Shown: positions 50,423 through 58,669, counted from the stretch's first letter. The stretch: DNA of 64,000 bases from CAWICD01 sp052267165 (GCA_052267165.1 JBKQHO010000039.1:310001-374000), one strand, 5' to 3'. Numbers and translations are program-made. The notes: a model not told the origin generated them from the letters alone.

Positions 50423-51352
50423 CTACGCTTCTTCGATCGCGAACAGCGGCTGTCCGTACTCGACCGGCTGACCGTCGCTGATGAAGACCCGCGCGACCCG
50501 TCCGGGCCCCGCGGTTCGAATCGGGTTGCGGATGCCCAGCGACTCCACGTAGGCCAGCGCCCGGTCCTCGTCGACCAGCGCCCCTTCGCTCACGGTCGGG
50601 CGCGACAAACGCACGATACCGACGAACTCTGCCTTCAACAAGCTCGTCGCCGGACCACCCTCCTGGGGCACCACGCCGTTGCTGATGCCGCCTACGCCGA
50701 GCGCACGGGTCGGCGCGAACTCGAGCGGCGCGGCCGGCTGCTCCGCACGCGGTCCGCGACGCACGTCGATCTCGAGTTCGTCCTCCTCGAGGCGGAAGCG
50801 AACGAGCCCGCTGGATGCGCAGAAGGCGGCAGCTCCTCGAACGCGCTCGAGCGTTTGGTCCCAATCCACAACCCCAGGGCTTCGAGCCGGTGCAGGACCT
50901 ATCCGCTCGATCGAGGCGCGCTCCGACTCGGGCAGCAAGAGGTAGGCGGCCTCGAAGGCCGGCTCGATCTCAGCCAGCGGGCCGAGCGCGAAGGCCCGCT
51001 CCAGCAGCCGGGCGTGCGGGATGACGAGGTCCGGCTCGTCTACCACCAAGTCGTCGTAGGCCAGGATGTCGAGGTCGATCACGCGCGGACCCCAGCGGTA
51101 GGTCGCGACTCGTCCGAGCTCGACCTCGATCCCCTTGAGCTTGACCAGTAGCTCCCGCGGTTCGAGCCAGGTGTCGAGCAGGGCCGCCGCATTGACGAAG
51201 TCGGCCTGGCGGGCAACGCCCCACGGCGTGGAGCGGTAAAGCGACGAGCGCGACACGACCGTGCCGAGCGAGGTGAGGGCAGCCAGAGCGTTCTCGACGG
51301 TGTCGGCCGCATCACCGACGTTGGAGCCGATTCCGATGCGAGCTATCGCCAT
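50423..51352 (-). CDS. folK: FolK fused to a biotinyl-like domain lacking the biotin lysine
   Basis: The protein has 309 residues in one uninterrupted frame. Residues 1-~155 are HPPK, the pyrophosphokinase of folate synthesis: IGIGSNVGDAADTVENAL, and TYRWGPRVIDLDIL at 85-97. Residues ~163-200 (WDQTLERVRGAAAFCASSGL, VRFRLEEDELEIDVRR) resemble the N-terminal region of the biotin carboxyl carrier AccB. Residues 242-309 resemble its biotinyl domain: EFVGIVRLSRPT, then FISDGQPVEYGQPLFAIEE. Where carriers have EAMKM, this protein has ESLGI (270-274), so it cannot carry biotin. Plant BADC proteins, negative regulators of acetyl-CoA carboxylase, have a similar replacement. It lies directly upstream of accC. 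The ATG at 51352 is chosen. Confidence 0.85.
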   Translation of the reverse strand: MAIARIGIGSNVGDAADTVENALAALTSLGTVVSRSSLYRSTPWGVARQADFVNAAALLDTWLEPRELLVKLKGIEVELGRVATYRWGPRVIDLDILAYDDLVVDEPDLVIPHARLLERAFALGPLAEIEPAFEAAYLLLPESERASIERIGPAPARSPGVVDWDQTLERVRGAAAFCASSGLVRFRLEEDELEIDVRRGPRAEQPAAPLEFAPTRALGVGGISNGVVPQEGGPATSLLKAEFVGIVRLSRPTVSEGALVDEDRALAYVESLGIRNPIRTAGPGRVARVFISDGQPVEYGQPLFAIEEA

Positions 51353-51371
51353 GCCGGCTCCCTCCGCCCGC

Positions 51372-51758
51372 TCATCCCCGGGCCGCCGAGACTCCGCCCT
51401 CGCGCGACGCATGCAGGGTCACCGACGGCGTCGCACCACCCAGGAGCGCCGGCTTGCCGATGCTCACGCTAGCGGCGACGACCCGCTGGTCGGCCAGCAG
51501 CGAACGCAAGATCTCGTCGCCCAGGCGCTCGAGCAGCGCGTACGAGTGCTCTTGCACGATCGCCAAGACCCGCGCATGAACGGCCGCGTAGTCGAGCGTG
51601 TCCGTCAGCCGGTCGCTGGTTCGTGCCTGGGTCAGGTCGAGCTCGAGCTCGAGCTCGAGGTCGAACGGCTGCGCTTGGTCTCGCTCGCCGGCGAGCGCGC
51701 CGTGCCTGCCGTACGCGCGGATGCCGCGCACGGCGATGCGGTCCCGGCCGGCGTTCAC
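51372..51758 (-). CDS. folB: Dihydroneopterin aldolase FolB
   Basis: A 128-residue enzyme. RIAVRGIRAYGRHGALAGERDQAQPFDLELELELD contains the catalytic-site pattern (Y-G-x-H-G-x-x-x-x-E), followed by TDTLDYAAVHARVLAIVQEHSYALLERLGDEI. It makes 6-hydroxymethyl-dihydropterin for FolK. The GTG start overlaps the folP stop (GTGA). The C-terminal tail (SREGGVSAARG) is not conserved. Confidence 0.93.
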   Translation of the reverse strand: MNAGRDRIAVRGIRAYGRHGALAGERDQAQPFDLELELELDLTQARTSDRLTDTLDYAAVHARVLAIVQEHSYALLERLGDEILRSLLADQRVVAASVSIGKPALLGGATPSVTLHASREGGVSAARG

Positions 51759-52630
51759 AGCTGCTCCGACCAACCCGCGGGGCGCGTTCCGCGCACGATG
51801 GCGTCGGCGACCTGCGTGACGTCGCGCATCTCTGCAACGTCGTGCACGCGGACGACGTCGATGCCGGCCGCGACCGCGAGCGCGATCGTGGCAGCCGTGC
51901 CGTAGCCGCGTTCGTTGACCGCGCGCCCCGTCAGCTTGCCGAGCGTCGATTTGCGCGACGTCCCGAGCAGGGTCGGAAAGCCGAGGGCGACGATGCGCTC
52001 GAGCGCGCCCAGGATCGCCAGATTGTGCTCGGCGAGCTTTCCGAAGCCGATCCCCGGATCGAGAATGACCTGGTCGCGCGCGAGCCCGGCGCTCACCGCT
52101 CGCAGCGCTTGGCGCTCGAGATACGCGAGGACCTCGTCGACGATCGCGCGCTCGTAGATCGGCACGCGTTTGTTGTGCATGACGACGACCGGCACGTCGC
52201 ACTCGAGCGCCGTCGCCAAGAGCTCGTCGTCCAAGCCCCAGATCGAGTTGAGCATGTCGCCGCCGGCGCGGTGGGCCGCCGCGAAGACGTCGGGCTTGAA
52301 GGTGTCGATCGAGACGACTGCCTGGGGCAAGCGCGCTCGCACGCCTTGCACGACCGGAATGAGCCGGCGCCGCTCTTCGAACGCGTCGATCGGAGCGTGT
52401 CCGGGTCGCGTGGACTCCGCGCCGACGTCGATGATGTCGGCGCCCAGCGCCTCGAGCTCGAGCGCGCGCGCGATCGCGCCCTCGGGGTCGGGCCGGCCGT
52501 CGCCCGAGAACGAGTCGGGCGTCGCGTTGACGATGCCCATAAGATATGTGCGGGCGCCCCACGCGAAGCGCCGGCCACGGGCGGTGAGCGCTCCGCGCTC
52601 GGCGTTAGTTACGCGAGCGTTCGCCGACAT
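51755..52630 (-). CDS. folP: Dihydropteroate synthase
   Basis: A 291-residue TIM-barrel enzyme, the sulfonamide target. LMGIVNATPDSFSGDGR and GADIIDVGAESTRPGHAPI are the family signatures, with SIDTFKPDVF, ILDPGIGFGKLAEHNLAIL and LGTSRKSTLGKLTGR completing the site. It joins the pterin made by FolB/FolK to p-aminobenzoate. Its first 26 bases overlap the end of folC. Confidence 0.95.
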   Translation of the reverse strand: MSANARVTNAERGALTARGRRFAWGARTYLMGIVNATPDSFSGDGRPDPEGAIARALELEALGADIIDVGAESTRPGHAPIDAFEERRRLIPVVQGVRARLPQAVVSIDTFKPDVFAAAHRAGGDMLNSIWGLDDELLATALECDVPVVVMHNKRVPIYERAIVDEVLAYLERQALRAVSAGLARDQVILDPGIGFGKLAEHNLAILGALERIVALGFPTLLGTSRKSTLGKLTGRAVNERGYGTAATIALAVAAGIDVVRVHDVAEMRDVTQVADAIVRGTRPAGWSEQL

Positions 52631-53924
52631 TCTCGAACCACCAGTCTCGCAAGAGGCCCGCGACGAACGTCGAGCCCGTCACGACCACGATATGCGACGC
52701 GTCGGCGTTGCGCCGCGCGATGGAGAGCGCTTCGGTCGGATCGGAGATCGCGCGCGCGCTGACCCCGGCGAGTTGCGCGATGTTGACGAGCCGCAGCGGA
52801 CGCGCCGCGGTGCGCCCTGCCGTCTCGAACGAGGTGAAGATGAACGACGCCGGCAGGTCGAACCACGGCCGCAAGATTCCGGCTGCGTCCTTGGTTTCGG
52901 TGATCGCGACGATGAAGGCGAAGCGCCGGCCCGGAAACGTCTCGGCGAGCGCGTCGGCGAGACTCTGCGCCTTGTCGGGATTGTGCGCCACGTCGAACAA
53001 GACGCTGGGGAAGCCGGGAAAGAACTCCATTCGGCCGGGGATGACGAGCTGCGCGAACGCGCGTTCCACGACCTCGATCGAGGGACGCAGGTCCGCGCTC
53101 AACCGTTCGAGTGCGACGAGCGCCGTCGCCGCGTTGCGCTGTTGGAAGCTGCCGAGGACGGGCAGCTCGAGCTCGTACGTCCCGCGCTCCGTCGTCACCG
53201 CGAACGATTGCCCGTACGGCTCGCTCTTGCGCGGCTCGACGCGCGCGCCGTCCGAGACGGCGAAGAAGGGCGCCCCGGCGACGGCGCACGCTTCCTGAAT
53301 CACCGCCCGCGGCCCGGGAGCGGCGGCCGACACAAGCGGAACGCCGGGCTTCGCGATCCCGGCCTTGTCGCGCGCGATCAACTCGAGCGTATCGCCGAGC
53401 ACGTCGGTGTGATCGAGTCCGACGTTGGTGATGATCGAGACTTCGGGGTGGATCAGATTCGTGCCGTCGAGCGCGCCGCCGACGCCGACTTCGATCACGG
53501 CGAGATCGACGTTCTCTTGCGCGAAGTGCGTCAGCGCCAGCGCGAGCAGCGTCTCGTAATAGGAGGGGCGCCCGTGCTCGAGCATGGTCGCTTCAATGGC
53601 GGGAAACATCTCGGTGAGGATCGCGGCGAAGCGCTCTTCGGTGATGGCGCAGCCGTCGATGCGCGCCCGTTCGGTCATCGAGCTGAGGTGCGGCTTCGTG
53701 TGCAAGCCGACTTTCTTGCCAGCGGTCGTCAGCGTGGTCGCGAGCATGGTCGCGGTCGAGCCTTTCCCGCTCGTTCCGCCCACGTGGATCGTCCGGTAGC
53801 GCAGATGCGGGTCGCCGAGATGGCGCAAGAACGCTTCCATCCGCTCCAGCCGGCCCGGATTGCGCCGCGAGACGGTCTCGTTGATCGCCCCCAACAGGTA
53901 GGTCGACGCCTCTCGGAATGTCAT
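52605..53924 (-). CDS. folC: Folylpolyglutamate/dihydrofolate synthase FolC
   Basis: A 439-residue Mur-ligase-type enzyme. It shows RYRTIHVGGTSGKGSTATMLATTL (P-loop TSGKGST, about residue 52), LAVIEVGVGGALDGTNLI, SIITNVGLDHTDVLGDT, and the C-terminal ligase domain with LFDVAHNPDKAQSLADAL and IVAITETKDAAGIL. The ATG at 53924 gives the normal N-terminus (FREASTYLLGAIN). It heads the folC-folP-folB-folK set. Confidence 0.94.
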   Translation of the reverse strand: MTFREASTYLLGAINETVSRRNPGRLERMEAFLRHLGDPHLRYRTIHVGGTSGKGSTATMLATTLTTAGKKVGLHTKPHLSSMTERARIDGCAITEERFAAILTEMFPAIEATMLEHGRPSYYETLLALALTHFAQENVDLAVIEVGVGGALDGTNLIHPEVSIITNVGLDHTDVLGDTLELIARDKAGIAKPGVPLVSAAAPGPRAVIQEACAVAGAPFFAVSDGARVEPRKSEPYGQSFAVTTERGTYELELPVLGSFQQRNAATALVALERLSADLRPSIEVVERAFAQLVIPGRMEFFPGFPSVLFDVAHNPDKAQSLADALAETFPGRRFAFIVAITETKDAAGILRPWFDLPASFIFTSFETAGRTAARPLRLVNIAQLAGVSARAISDPTEALSIARRNADASHIVVVTGSTFVAGLLRDWWFENVGERSRN

Positions 53925-53992
53925 CTGCTGTATGAGAACGCGGCTGCCGCCCAAACCGATGCGGCCCCGCGCAGCGTCACGAGCGGCCGCCT

Positions 53993-54475
53993 TCAACCGT
54001 CGGCTACGGTGCCGGCGAGCAAGTCGAGGGCGTGCGGCAGCGCGGGAAGGACGACTTCGAGGGTCTCGCGGACGGCCTTGGGACTGCCCGGCAGGTTGAG
54101 GATCAGCGTCGAGCCGCGGACGCCGGCGACGGCCCGTGAGAGCATCGCCGTCTTGACGACCAGCAGCGAGGCCGCACGCATTGCTTCGGCGATCCCGGGG
54201 ATCTCGTAGTCGAGTACGGCCGAGGTGGCTTGCGGCGTCCGGTCGCGTGGGGCGAGCCCGGTTCCGCCGCTCGTGAGCACGAGCGCGACCCGCCGGCGGT
54301 CGGCGAGGTCGATCAGTTCGGCTTGCAGCAGCGCCGCGTCGTCCGGAAAGATCCGTTCGCTCACGACCGCGAACGCGTCGCCCAACGTCTCCTTGATGAC
54401 CGGCAGGCACGCATCGGCCCGTGCGCCCGAAGCCGCACGGTCGGAGAGCACGATCAGCGCGGTCGCGTAGCTCAC
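53993..54475 (-). CDS. MogA/MoaB-family molybdopterin adenylyltransferase-like protein
   Basis: A 160-residue protein. TALIVLSDRAASGARADACLPVI, then LVLTSGGTGLAPRDRTPQATSAVL and the conserved PGIAEAMRAASL are the MogA/MoaB pattern; LNLPGSPKAVRETLEVVLPAL ends it. MogA adenylylates molybdopterin before molybdenum insertion. The GTG at 54475 overlaps the moaC stop (GTGA). The pair moaC-mog suggests molybdenum cofactor synthesis, although moaA, moaE and moeA are not here. Confidence 0.9.
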   Translation of the reverse strand: MSYATALIVLSDRAASGARADACLPVIKETLGDAFAVVSERIFPDDAALLQAELIDLADRRRVALVLTSGGTGLAPRDRTPQATSAVLDYEIPGIAEAMRAASLLVVKTAMLSRAVAGVRGSTLILNLPGSPKAVRETLEVVLPALPHALDLLAGTVADG

Positions 54476-54990
54476 GGCGTGCGCCAGGTCCCGCTCTTGC
54501 CGCCGCGCTTCTCGACCAAACGGATCGACTCGATGGCGATCCCCTTCTCGAGCGCCTTGGCCATGTCGTAGATCGTCAGCGCCGCGACCGAAACGGCGGT
54601 CATCGCTTCCATCTCGACACCCGTTTGCGCGGTGGTCGCTGCCGTCGCGTCGATCTGCAGCAAGCCGCGCTCGGCCCACGCGAACGTCACGTCGACGCGC
54701 GTGAGCGGAAGGGGATGCGCGAGCGGAATCAGTGCGGCGGTCTGCTTCGCGGCCATGATTCCGGCCAGCTGCGCGGCCGTGAACGCGTCGCCCTTCGCCA
54801 GCGTCGCGGCGCGCAAGGCATCTTCCGTCTCCGCCAGCATGCGCACGAAGGCGCGCGCGTGCGCGAACCGTTCGGTCGCGGGCTTCTTGCCGACGTCGAC
54901 CATCACCAAGCCGCCGTCGGGGCGGATGTGAGTCGGCTTGGCTATCGGCGGCTCGGCGCGGAAGCGCCCCTCGACTGGAACCGCAGCCAT
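54472..54990 (-). CDS. moaC: Cyclic pyranopterin monophosphate synthase MoaC
   Basis: The protein has 172 residues. THIRPDGGLVMVDVGKKPATER is the normal opening, AAKQTAALIPLAHPLPLTRVDVTF holds the substrate-binding His region, and TGVEMEAMTAVSVAALTIYDMAKA and IRLVEKRGGKSGTW are the catalytic/C-terminal motifs. It performs the second half of the first molybdenum-cofactor step. The start has ~17 extra residues and overlaps the preceding small membrane gene by 49 bp, unusually long for this region. Confidence 0.95.
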   Translation of the reverse strand: MAAVPVEGRFRAEPPIAKPTHIRPDGGLVMVDVGKKPATERFAHARAFVRMLAETEDALRAATLAKGDAFTAAQLAGIMAAKQTAALIPLAHPLPLTRVDVTFAWAERGLLQIDATAATTAQTGVEMEAMTAVSVAALTIYDMAKALEKGIAIESIRLVEKRGGKSGTWRTP

Positions 54991-55142
54991 ACGAGCGACA
55001 AAAGCCCGAGTACGAAGAACAAGGCGAAATGCGAGAGGTGCCGACCGCCCGGACTGGATACGGCGAACTGCAGTACACCGAACAAGTACAAGAATGCAAC
55101 GACGAAAAAGATGGCGGCTAGGGCGATGGCAAGTGCCTTCAT
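54942..55142 (-). CDS. Small two-helix membrane protein
   Basis: A 66-residue protein: MKALAIALAAIFFVVAFLYLFG forms one membrane helix, HFALFFVLGLLSLVWLRF the second, and the tail is basic. Its ATG overlaps the uppP stop (ATGA), supporting translation. It has no family that I recognise, and resembles many short hypothetical inner-membrane proteins. The 3' end overlaps the beginning of moaC by 49 bp. Confidence 0.72.
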   Translation of the reverse strand: MKALAIALAAIFFVVAFLYLFGVLQFAVSSPGGRHLSHFALFFVLGLLSLVWLRFQSRGASAPSRR

Positions 55143-55996
55143 GCGATGACCTTCGTCAGAGCGAGGAGCAAGCAAAGCGTTCCGAACACGAGGCAATACC
55201 AGCCGAACGGACGCAAATCATTCGTGTGAAAGTAGCGCGTCAAGAAAACGACGGACGCGTAAGCGGTGATTCCGGCGACCACGCCGCCGGCGAGTGACTG
55301 CGCGAGCACGGCGCCGGCGCCCGGAGCGAACAGTTCGGGGATCTCAAGCACCGAGGCGGCGCCGATCGCGGGCGTCGCGAGCAAGAACGAGAAACGCGCC
55401 GCATCGTCGTGGTCGAGCCCTTCGAGCAGCCCCGCCACGATCGACGCTCCCGAACGTGAAATGCCCGGCAAGAGCGCGGCCGACTGCGAGAGCCCGACTT
55501 TCACGCCGTCGCCGAGCGAGAGCGACCACAAGCTGCGCGTCGCCTTTCCGCCGGGCTCGCGCGACGCGCGCCGCAGACGCTCGCCCGCGAACATGACGAA
55601 GGCGTTGAGAATCAGGAAGATCGAGACGAGCGCGGGCGAGCCGAAGAGCTGGCGCACCGGCTTCTCCAGAAACACGCCCACCAGCGCCAGCGGGATCGTG
55701 CCGGCGATCAGCAACCAGCCGATGCGCTCGTCGCGGTCGTCGCTGAATCTGCCGCGCGCGATGCTCACGGCGAGCGCGCGCACGATGCGGACCCAATCCG
55801 ACCAGTAGAACACCACGAGCGCAAGCGCCGTTCCCAAGTGCAGGACGACGACGAAGGCGAGAAAGGTCGGATCGCTGCGATCGATGTGCCAGTGCAGCAG
55901 CGCGGGAACGAGCACCGTGTGCCCTAGGCTGGAAACGGGGAAGAGCTCGCTTACACCCTGCAGCACCGCAAGCAGCATCGCTTGGAAGAAGGTCAT
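55139..55996 (-). CDS. uppP: Undecaprenyl-diphosphatase UppP (BacA)
   Basis: A 285-residue membrane enzyme that recycles undecaprenyl pyrophosphate. AVLQGVSELFPVSSLGHTVL is the first active-site motif (usual E-x3-E/P-x-SS-x-x-H; Gly-Val-Ser-Glu fits), and LLPGISRSGASIVAGLLEG is the second (PGxSRSG). About eight helices. The partner PBP in the same train uses the same carrier lipid. It lies 25 bp downstream of tonB. Confidence 0.94.
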   Translation of the reverse strand: MTFFQAMLLAVLQGVSELFPVSSLGHTVLVPALLHWHIDRSDPTFLAFVVVLHLGTALALVVFYWSDWVRIVRALAVSIARGRFSDDRDERIGWLLIAGTIPLALVGVFLEKPVRQLFGSPALVSIFLILNAFVMFAGERLRRASREPGGKATRSLWSLSLGDGVKVGLSQSAALLPGISRSGASIVAGLLEGLDHDDAARFSFLLATPAIGAASVLEIPELFAPGAGAVLAQSLAGGVVAGITAYASVVFLTRYFHTNDLRPFGWYCLVFGTLCLLLALTKVIA

Positions 55997-56021
55997 CCCT
56001 CAGACTCGAATCGTTCGCGCG

Positions 56022-56783
56022 CTACTGGCCGGTGAAGTCGGCGCGAAAGAGGTACGAGCCCGCGGTCGGCTGACATTCGTCGACCTCGGCGGCATATGAG
56101 CTCTCCTGCGCAGCTTTGACCGCGGCGCCGTCCAGCGCAACGTTGCCGGACGACTTGTAGACCGAAGCTCCGGCGACGCTGCCGCTTGCCGTCAACGTGA
56201 CCTTTACCTGGACCGTGCCGGTCGCGCCTTGCTGACGCGCGATGTCGGGATAGTCGGGCTCGACGGGACGGGTCACCGTGGCGTCGACATGCGGGTTCGC
56301 GCAGGCGGGCTTCGGCGTCGGGGCCGGGGTTGCCGGCGGCGCGGTCGCCGGGGGCGCGGTGCTGACCGGGCCGGTCGCGGCGGTTCCCTGCGGAACGCCG
56401 TTCTCGGAGCCGGCGGCCGGGGCGACGTAGCGGTGCTCGGATGAGCCGGTCGTCGACTTCGAGGTGGTGTGCACGACGTTGAGCTTGATCTTGGGCTGCG
56501 GCGGCGGATTGGTCGAATGCACCGGCGGGGGCGTCTGCTTGGGCGGCGGCGGCGTGGGCGGCGGCGTCGGCGGCGGCGGCGTCGGAACGATGACCTTGAT
56601 CTTGTGTGTCACCGAGACTTTCTCGACTTCCGCCTTGTCCTCGCGCGGCGGCTTGTAGAGCCCCAGGATCGGGCCGAGGAGCAAGTGCAGCCCGACCGAG
56701 ATGACAAAAGCCCAGCCCAGAAAAGAGCGCACCTTCTCGGCCGGCGGCAGCGGCACCGGCAGCATCGGCTGCTGAGAGCTCAT
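56022..56783 (-). CDS. tonB: TonB-family energy transducer
   Basis: The protein has 253 residues. One N-terminal transmembrane helix (about residues 22-42, LGWAFVISVGLHLLLGPILG) contains the S-x-x-x-H pattern that contacts ExbB/ExbD. A Pro-rich spacer (PTPPPPTPPPTPPPPK) spans the periplasm, and residues ~165-253 form the TonB C-terminal domain (VEPDYPDIARQQGATGTVQVKVTLTASG, VALDGAAVKAAQES). Two Cys could pair. The start codon directly abuts a 191-bp inverted-repeat element, so the leader and ribosome site come from that element; no strong Shine-Dalgarno is seen. Confidence 0.93.
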   Translation of the reverse strand: MSSQQPMLPVPLPPAEKVRSFLGWAFVISVGLHLLLGPILGLYKPPREDKAEVEKVSVTHKIKVIVPTPPPPTPPPTPPPPKQTPPPVHSTNPPPQPKIKLNVVHTTSKSTTGSSEHRYVAPAAGSENGVPQGTAATGPVSTAPPATAPPATPAPTPKPACANPHVDATVTRPVEPDYPDIARQQGATGTVQVKVTLTASGSVAGASVYKSSGNVALDGAAVKAAQESSYAAEVDECQPTAGSYLFRADFTGQ

Positions 56784-56974
56784 CTAGTGTACCGTCTCCG
56801 ACGTAGGTATACACCAAGCGAGAGCGATTTTTCGTCGCCGCAAGGAGCGAGGAGCGAAGAATGGCAGCGCCATTTGCCTGTCCCCGAAGCGAAGCGGAGG
56901 GGGAGCGACGAGCGACGCGGCGGCGGAAAAGCGCCGCGCGACTGTATAGCTACGTCGGAGAGACGGTACACTAG
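56784..56974. mobile_element. 191-bp MITE-like element with terminal inverted repeats
   Basis: The left end CTAGTGTACCGTCTCCGACG (continuing to 56806) is repeated inverted at 56950-56974 with only a 2-nt insertion, giving ~23-bp terminal inverted repeats. The interior is non-coding and rich in CGAGGAGCGAAG / GCGACGAGCGACGC motifs. A frame on the minus strand crosses both arms and has no protein character. No transposase is present, so it would depend on one in trans. It sits between exbD and tonB. Confidence 0.65.
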
Positions 56975-57002
56975 TGTCCCGTCACAGAGAGTGCGGCCGT
57001 CA

Positions 57003-57416
57003 CTAAACCTTTTGCCCCTCGATATGGTTCGCCAGGCCGAAATTCGTCAGGTTCTCGCGCTTCGCCGCGTCCATTACTTGCAGGATCGTGCCGTAACTCG
57101 CACGGGGATCGGCTTTGATGATCACGCTGTTGTACACGTGGTTGGTCTGGTTCTGCAACCGGTGGAAGGCGTCGGCGGCTCCCTGGATGTCGACGACCTG
57201 CGAGCCGATCTGGATCTTGTTCTTGTCGTCGACGTAAACGATGATCTGCGACTCCTTGACCTTGTCCCGGTTGTGGGCGTCAGGCAGCCGCGGCTCTTTG
57301 GTAACCGATGCGAGGATGATGAAGATGATCAACAGGACCAACAGCACGTCCGTGAAGGGGGTGATGTTGATCGTGGACATCACCTCCTCTTCGCCGGAGC
57401 TCGTCGAAACGGCCAT
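57003..57416 (-). CDS. exbD: ExbD/TolR-family protein (second copy)
   Basis: A 137-residue protein. Residues ~12-40 (MSTINITPFTDVLLVLLIIFIILA) form the single helix with the essential Asp in TPFTDVLLVLLIIF. The periplasmic domain follows, with IIVYVDDKNKIQIGSQVVDI and VIIKADPRASYGTILQVMDAAK. It uses the proton gradient with ExbB to drive TonB. It follows the first exbD by 11 bp; a two-exbD arrangement is known from TonB systems in several phyla. Confidence 0.94.
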   Translation of the reverse strand: MAVSTSSGEEEVMSTINITPFTDVLLVLLIIFIILASVTKEPRLPDAHNRDKVKESQIIVYVDDKNKIQIGSQVVDIQGAADAFHRLQNQTNHVYNSVIIKADPRASYGTILQVMDAAKRENLTNFGLANHIEGQKV

Positions 57417-57427
57417 TTAGCGTACCA

Positions 57428-57838
57428 CTAAGAGGTCACGAAACCGACGTCGTCGAGGTTCGATTCCTTGGCGGCGTCGAGGATGCGAATGATCGTACCG
57501 TAGGGCGCTTTCGCGTCGGCGGTGATCGCGACGTGCAGCCGGCCGCGCTTGCGCGTGTCGGCGGCGATCACACCGTAGACGCTCCGCTCGTCGGCGCGCG
57601 TCCCGTCGACGAAGATGACGCCCTTGTCGTTGACCTCGATGTCGATCTCTTTCTTGGGATTGTTCTGGGCGCTGCTCGGATTGTTATTGTTGGGCAGTTC
57701 CTTTTGGAAGCCGGGGGGCGTGATGAGCGCCGCCAAGATCATGAAGATGATCAGCAGCACGAGCAACACGTCCGTGAACGGCGTGATGTTGATCTCCGCC
57801 ATCACGTCGTCTTCCTGCTTCGCCGACAGCAGCGACAT
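57428..57838 (-). CDS. exbD: ExbD/TolR-family protein (first copy)
   Basis: A 136-residue protein with VMAEINITPFTDVLLVLLIIFMILAAL (essential Asp present), an Asn-rich loop (PNNNNPSSAQNNPK), and the periplasmic domain with IDIEVNDKGVIFVDG and VAITADAKAPYGTIIRILDAAK. It differs enough from its neighbour to suggest a stable heteromer rather than a recent duplication. It lies 11 bp after exbB. Confidence 0.94.
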   Translation of the reverse strand: MSLLSAKQEDDVMAEINITPFTDVLLVLLIIFMILAALITPPGFQKELPNNNNPSSAQNNPKKEIDIEVNDKGVIFVDGTRADERSVYGVIAADTRKRGRLHVAITADAKAPYGTIIRILDAAKESNLDDVGFVTS

Positions 57839-57849
57839 TTAGGGGGCTG

Positions 57850-58548
57850 CTACTTGGCGCCGGCTGCCGCGGGCGCGGGCGACCCGCCCGAGGGCTGGTA
57901 GAGCTCGGTCGGAATCGGCTCGCCGACATTGTGGAAATGGAGTATCTCGGCGAGCTGGTTGGCCGCGACGATCATCTCCTGATTGTACGTCTTGATCCGG
58001 GTCTTGAAGTAGTTGAAGAAGATGACCGCGATAACCGCCACGAACAGGCCGGCGGCCGTCGTGATCAGCGCCTCGGAGACGCCCGCCGCAACGACGGCCG
58101 GGGTCGAGTTGCCCTTCAACGCGATGTCTTGGAAGGCCCGGATGATACCGAGCACCGTTCCGAACAGACCGACGAACGGCGCGATGACCGCGATCGTGCC
58201 GATGACGCCCAAGTTGCGCTCCAGCGAGTTCAAATGCTCCATGAGCGCGATGGAAAGCGCATCCGTGATGTCGGCCCGGTTCTTGGTGCCGCGTTGCAAA
58301 CCGAACTTGAGAATCTTCGGCAGCATGCCCTTGTTCTCGTCGCAGACGCGAATCGCGCCCGGCAGGTCGTCGACAGCGATCAGCTGGCCGATTTGCCGCA
58401 GGAGGTCCTTACTGTCACCGTATTGCTGCGCGAAGAAATACAGCCGCTCGATCACGATGGCCACCGCGACGATCGAGCAGACCAACAGCGCCCACATCGC
58501 CGGGCCGCCCCGCTGAAGAAAATCAAAGAACCCGCTAAAAAGATCCAC
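57850..58548 (-). CDS. exbB: ExbB/TolQ/MotA-family proton channel
   Basis: A 232-residue protein with three membrane helices: residues ~17-35 (AMWALLVCSIVAVAIVIERL), ~118-140 (VIAPFVGLFGTVLGIIRAF) and ~160-185 (GLFVAVIAVIFFNYF). LERNLGVIGTIAVIAPFVGLFGTVLGII and GVSEALITTAAGLFVAVIAVI are the conserved MotA/TolQ/ExbB stretches, with the key Thr residues. It forms the pentameric motor ring with the ExbDs. It lies 121 bp downstream of the TPR gene. Confidence 0.95.
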   Translation of the reverse strand: MDLFSGFFDFLQRGGPAMWALLVCSIVAVAIVIERLYFFAQQYGDSKDLLRQIGQLIAVDDLPGAIRVCDENKGMLPKILKFGLQRGTKNRADITDALSIALMEHLNSLERNLGVIGTIAVIAPFVGLFGTVLGIIRAFQDIALKGNSTPAVVAAGVSEALITTAAGLFVAVIAVIFFNYFKTRIKTYNQEMIVAANQLAEILHFHNVGEPIPTELYQPSGGSPAPAAAGAK

Positions 58549-58669
58549 GCTTGCTACGGCGCCTCCGAAAAACCGGTGTTGATGCCCAACCGAGCAGGGC
58601 GAAGGGACGCCGAGGCCCGTCGTGACCGGAGCCTATTTTCCTCGGTCACTCGGATTTCCTCGGTGTTCG

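Noticed and set aside
56780..56971. 63-codon minus-strand frame inside the inverted-repeat element
   Set aside because: It starts and ends in the repeat arms, is Arg/Ser-rich and has no ribosome site; better explained as a non-coding element.
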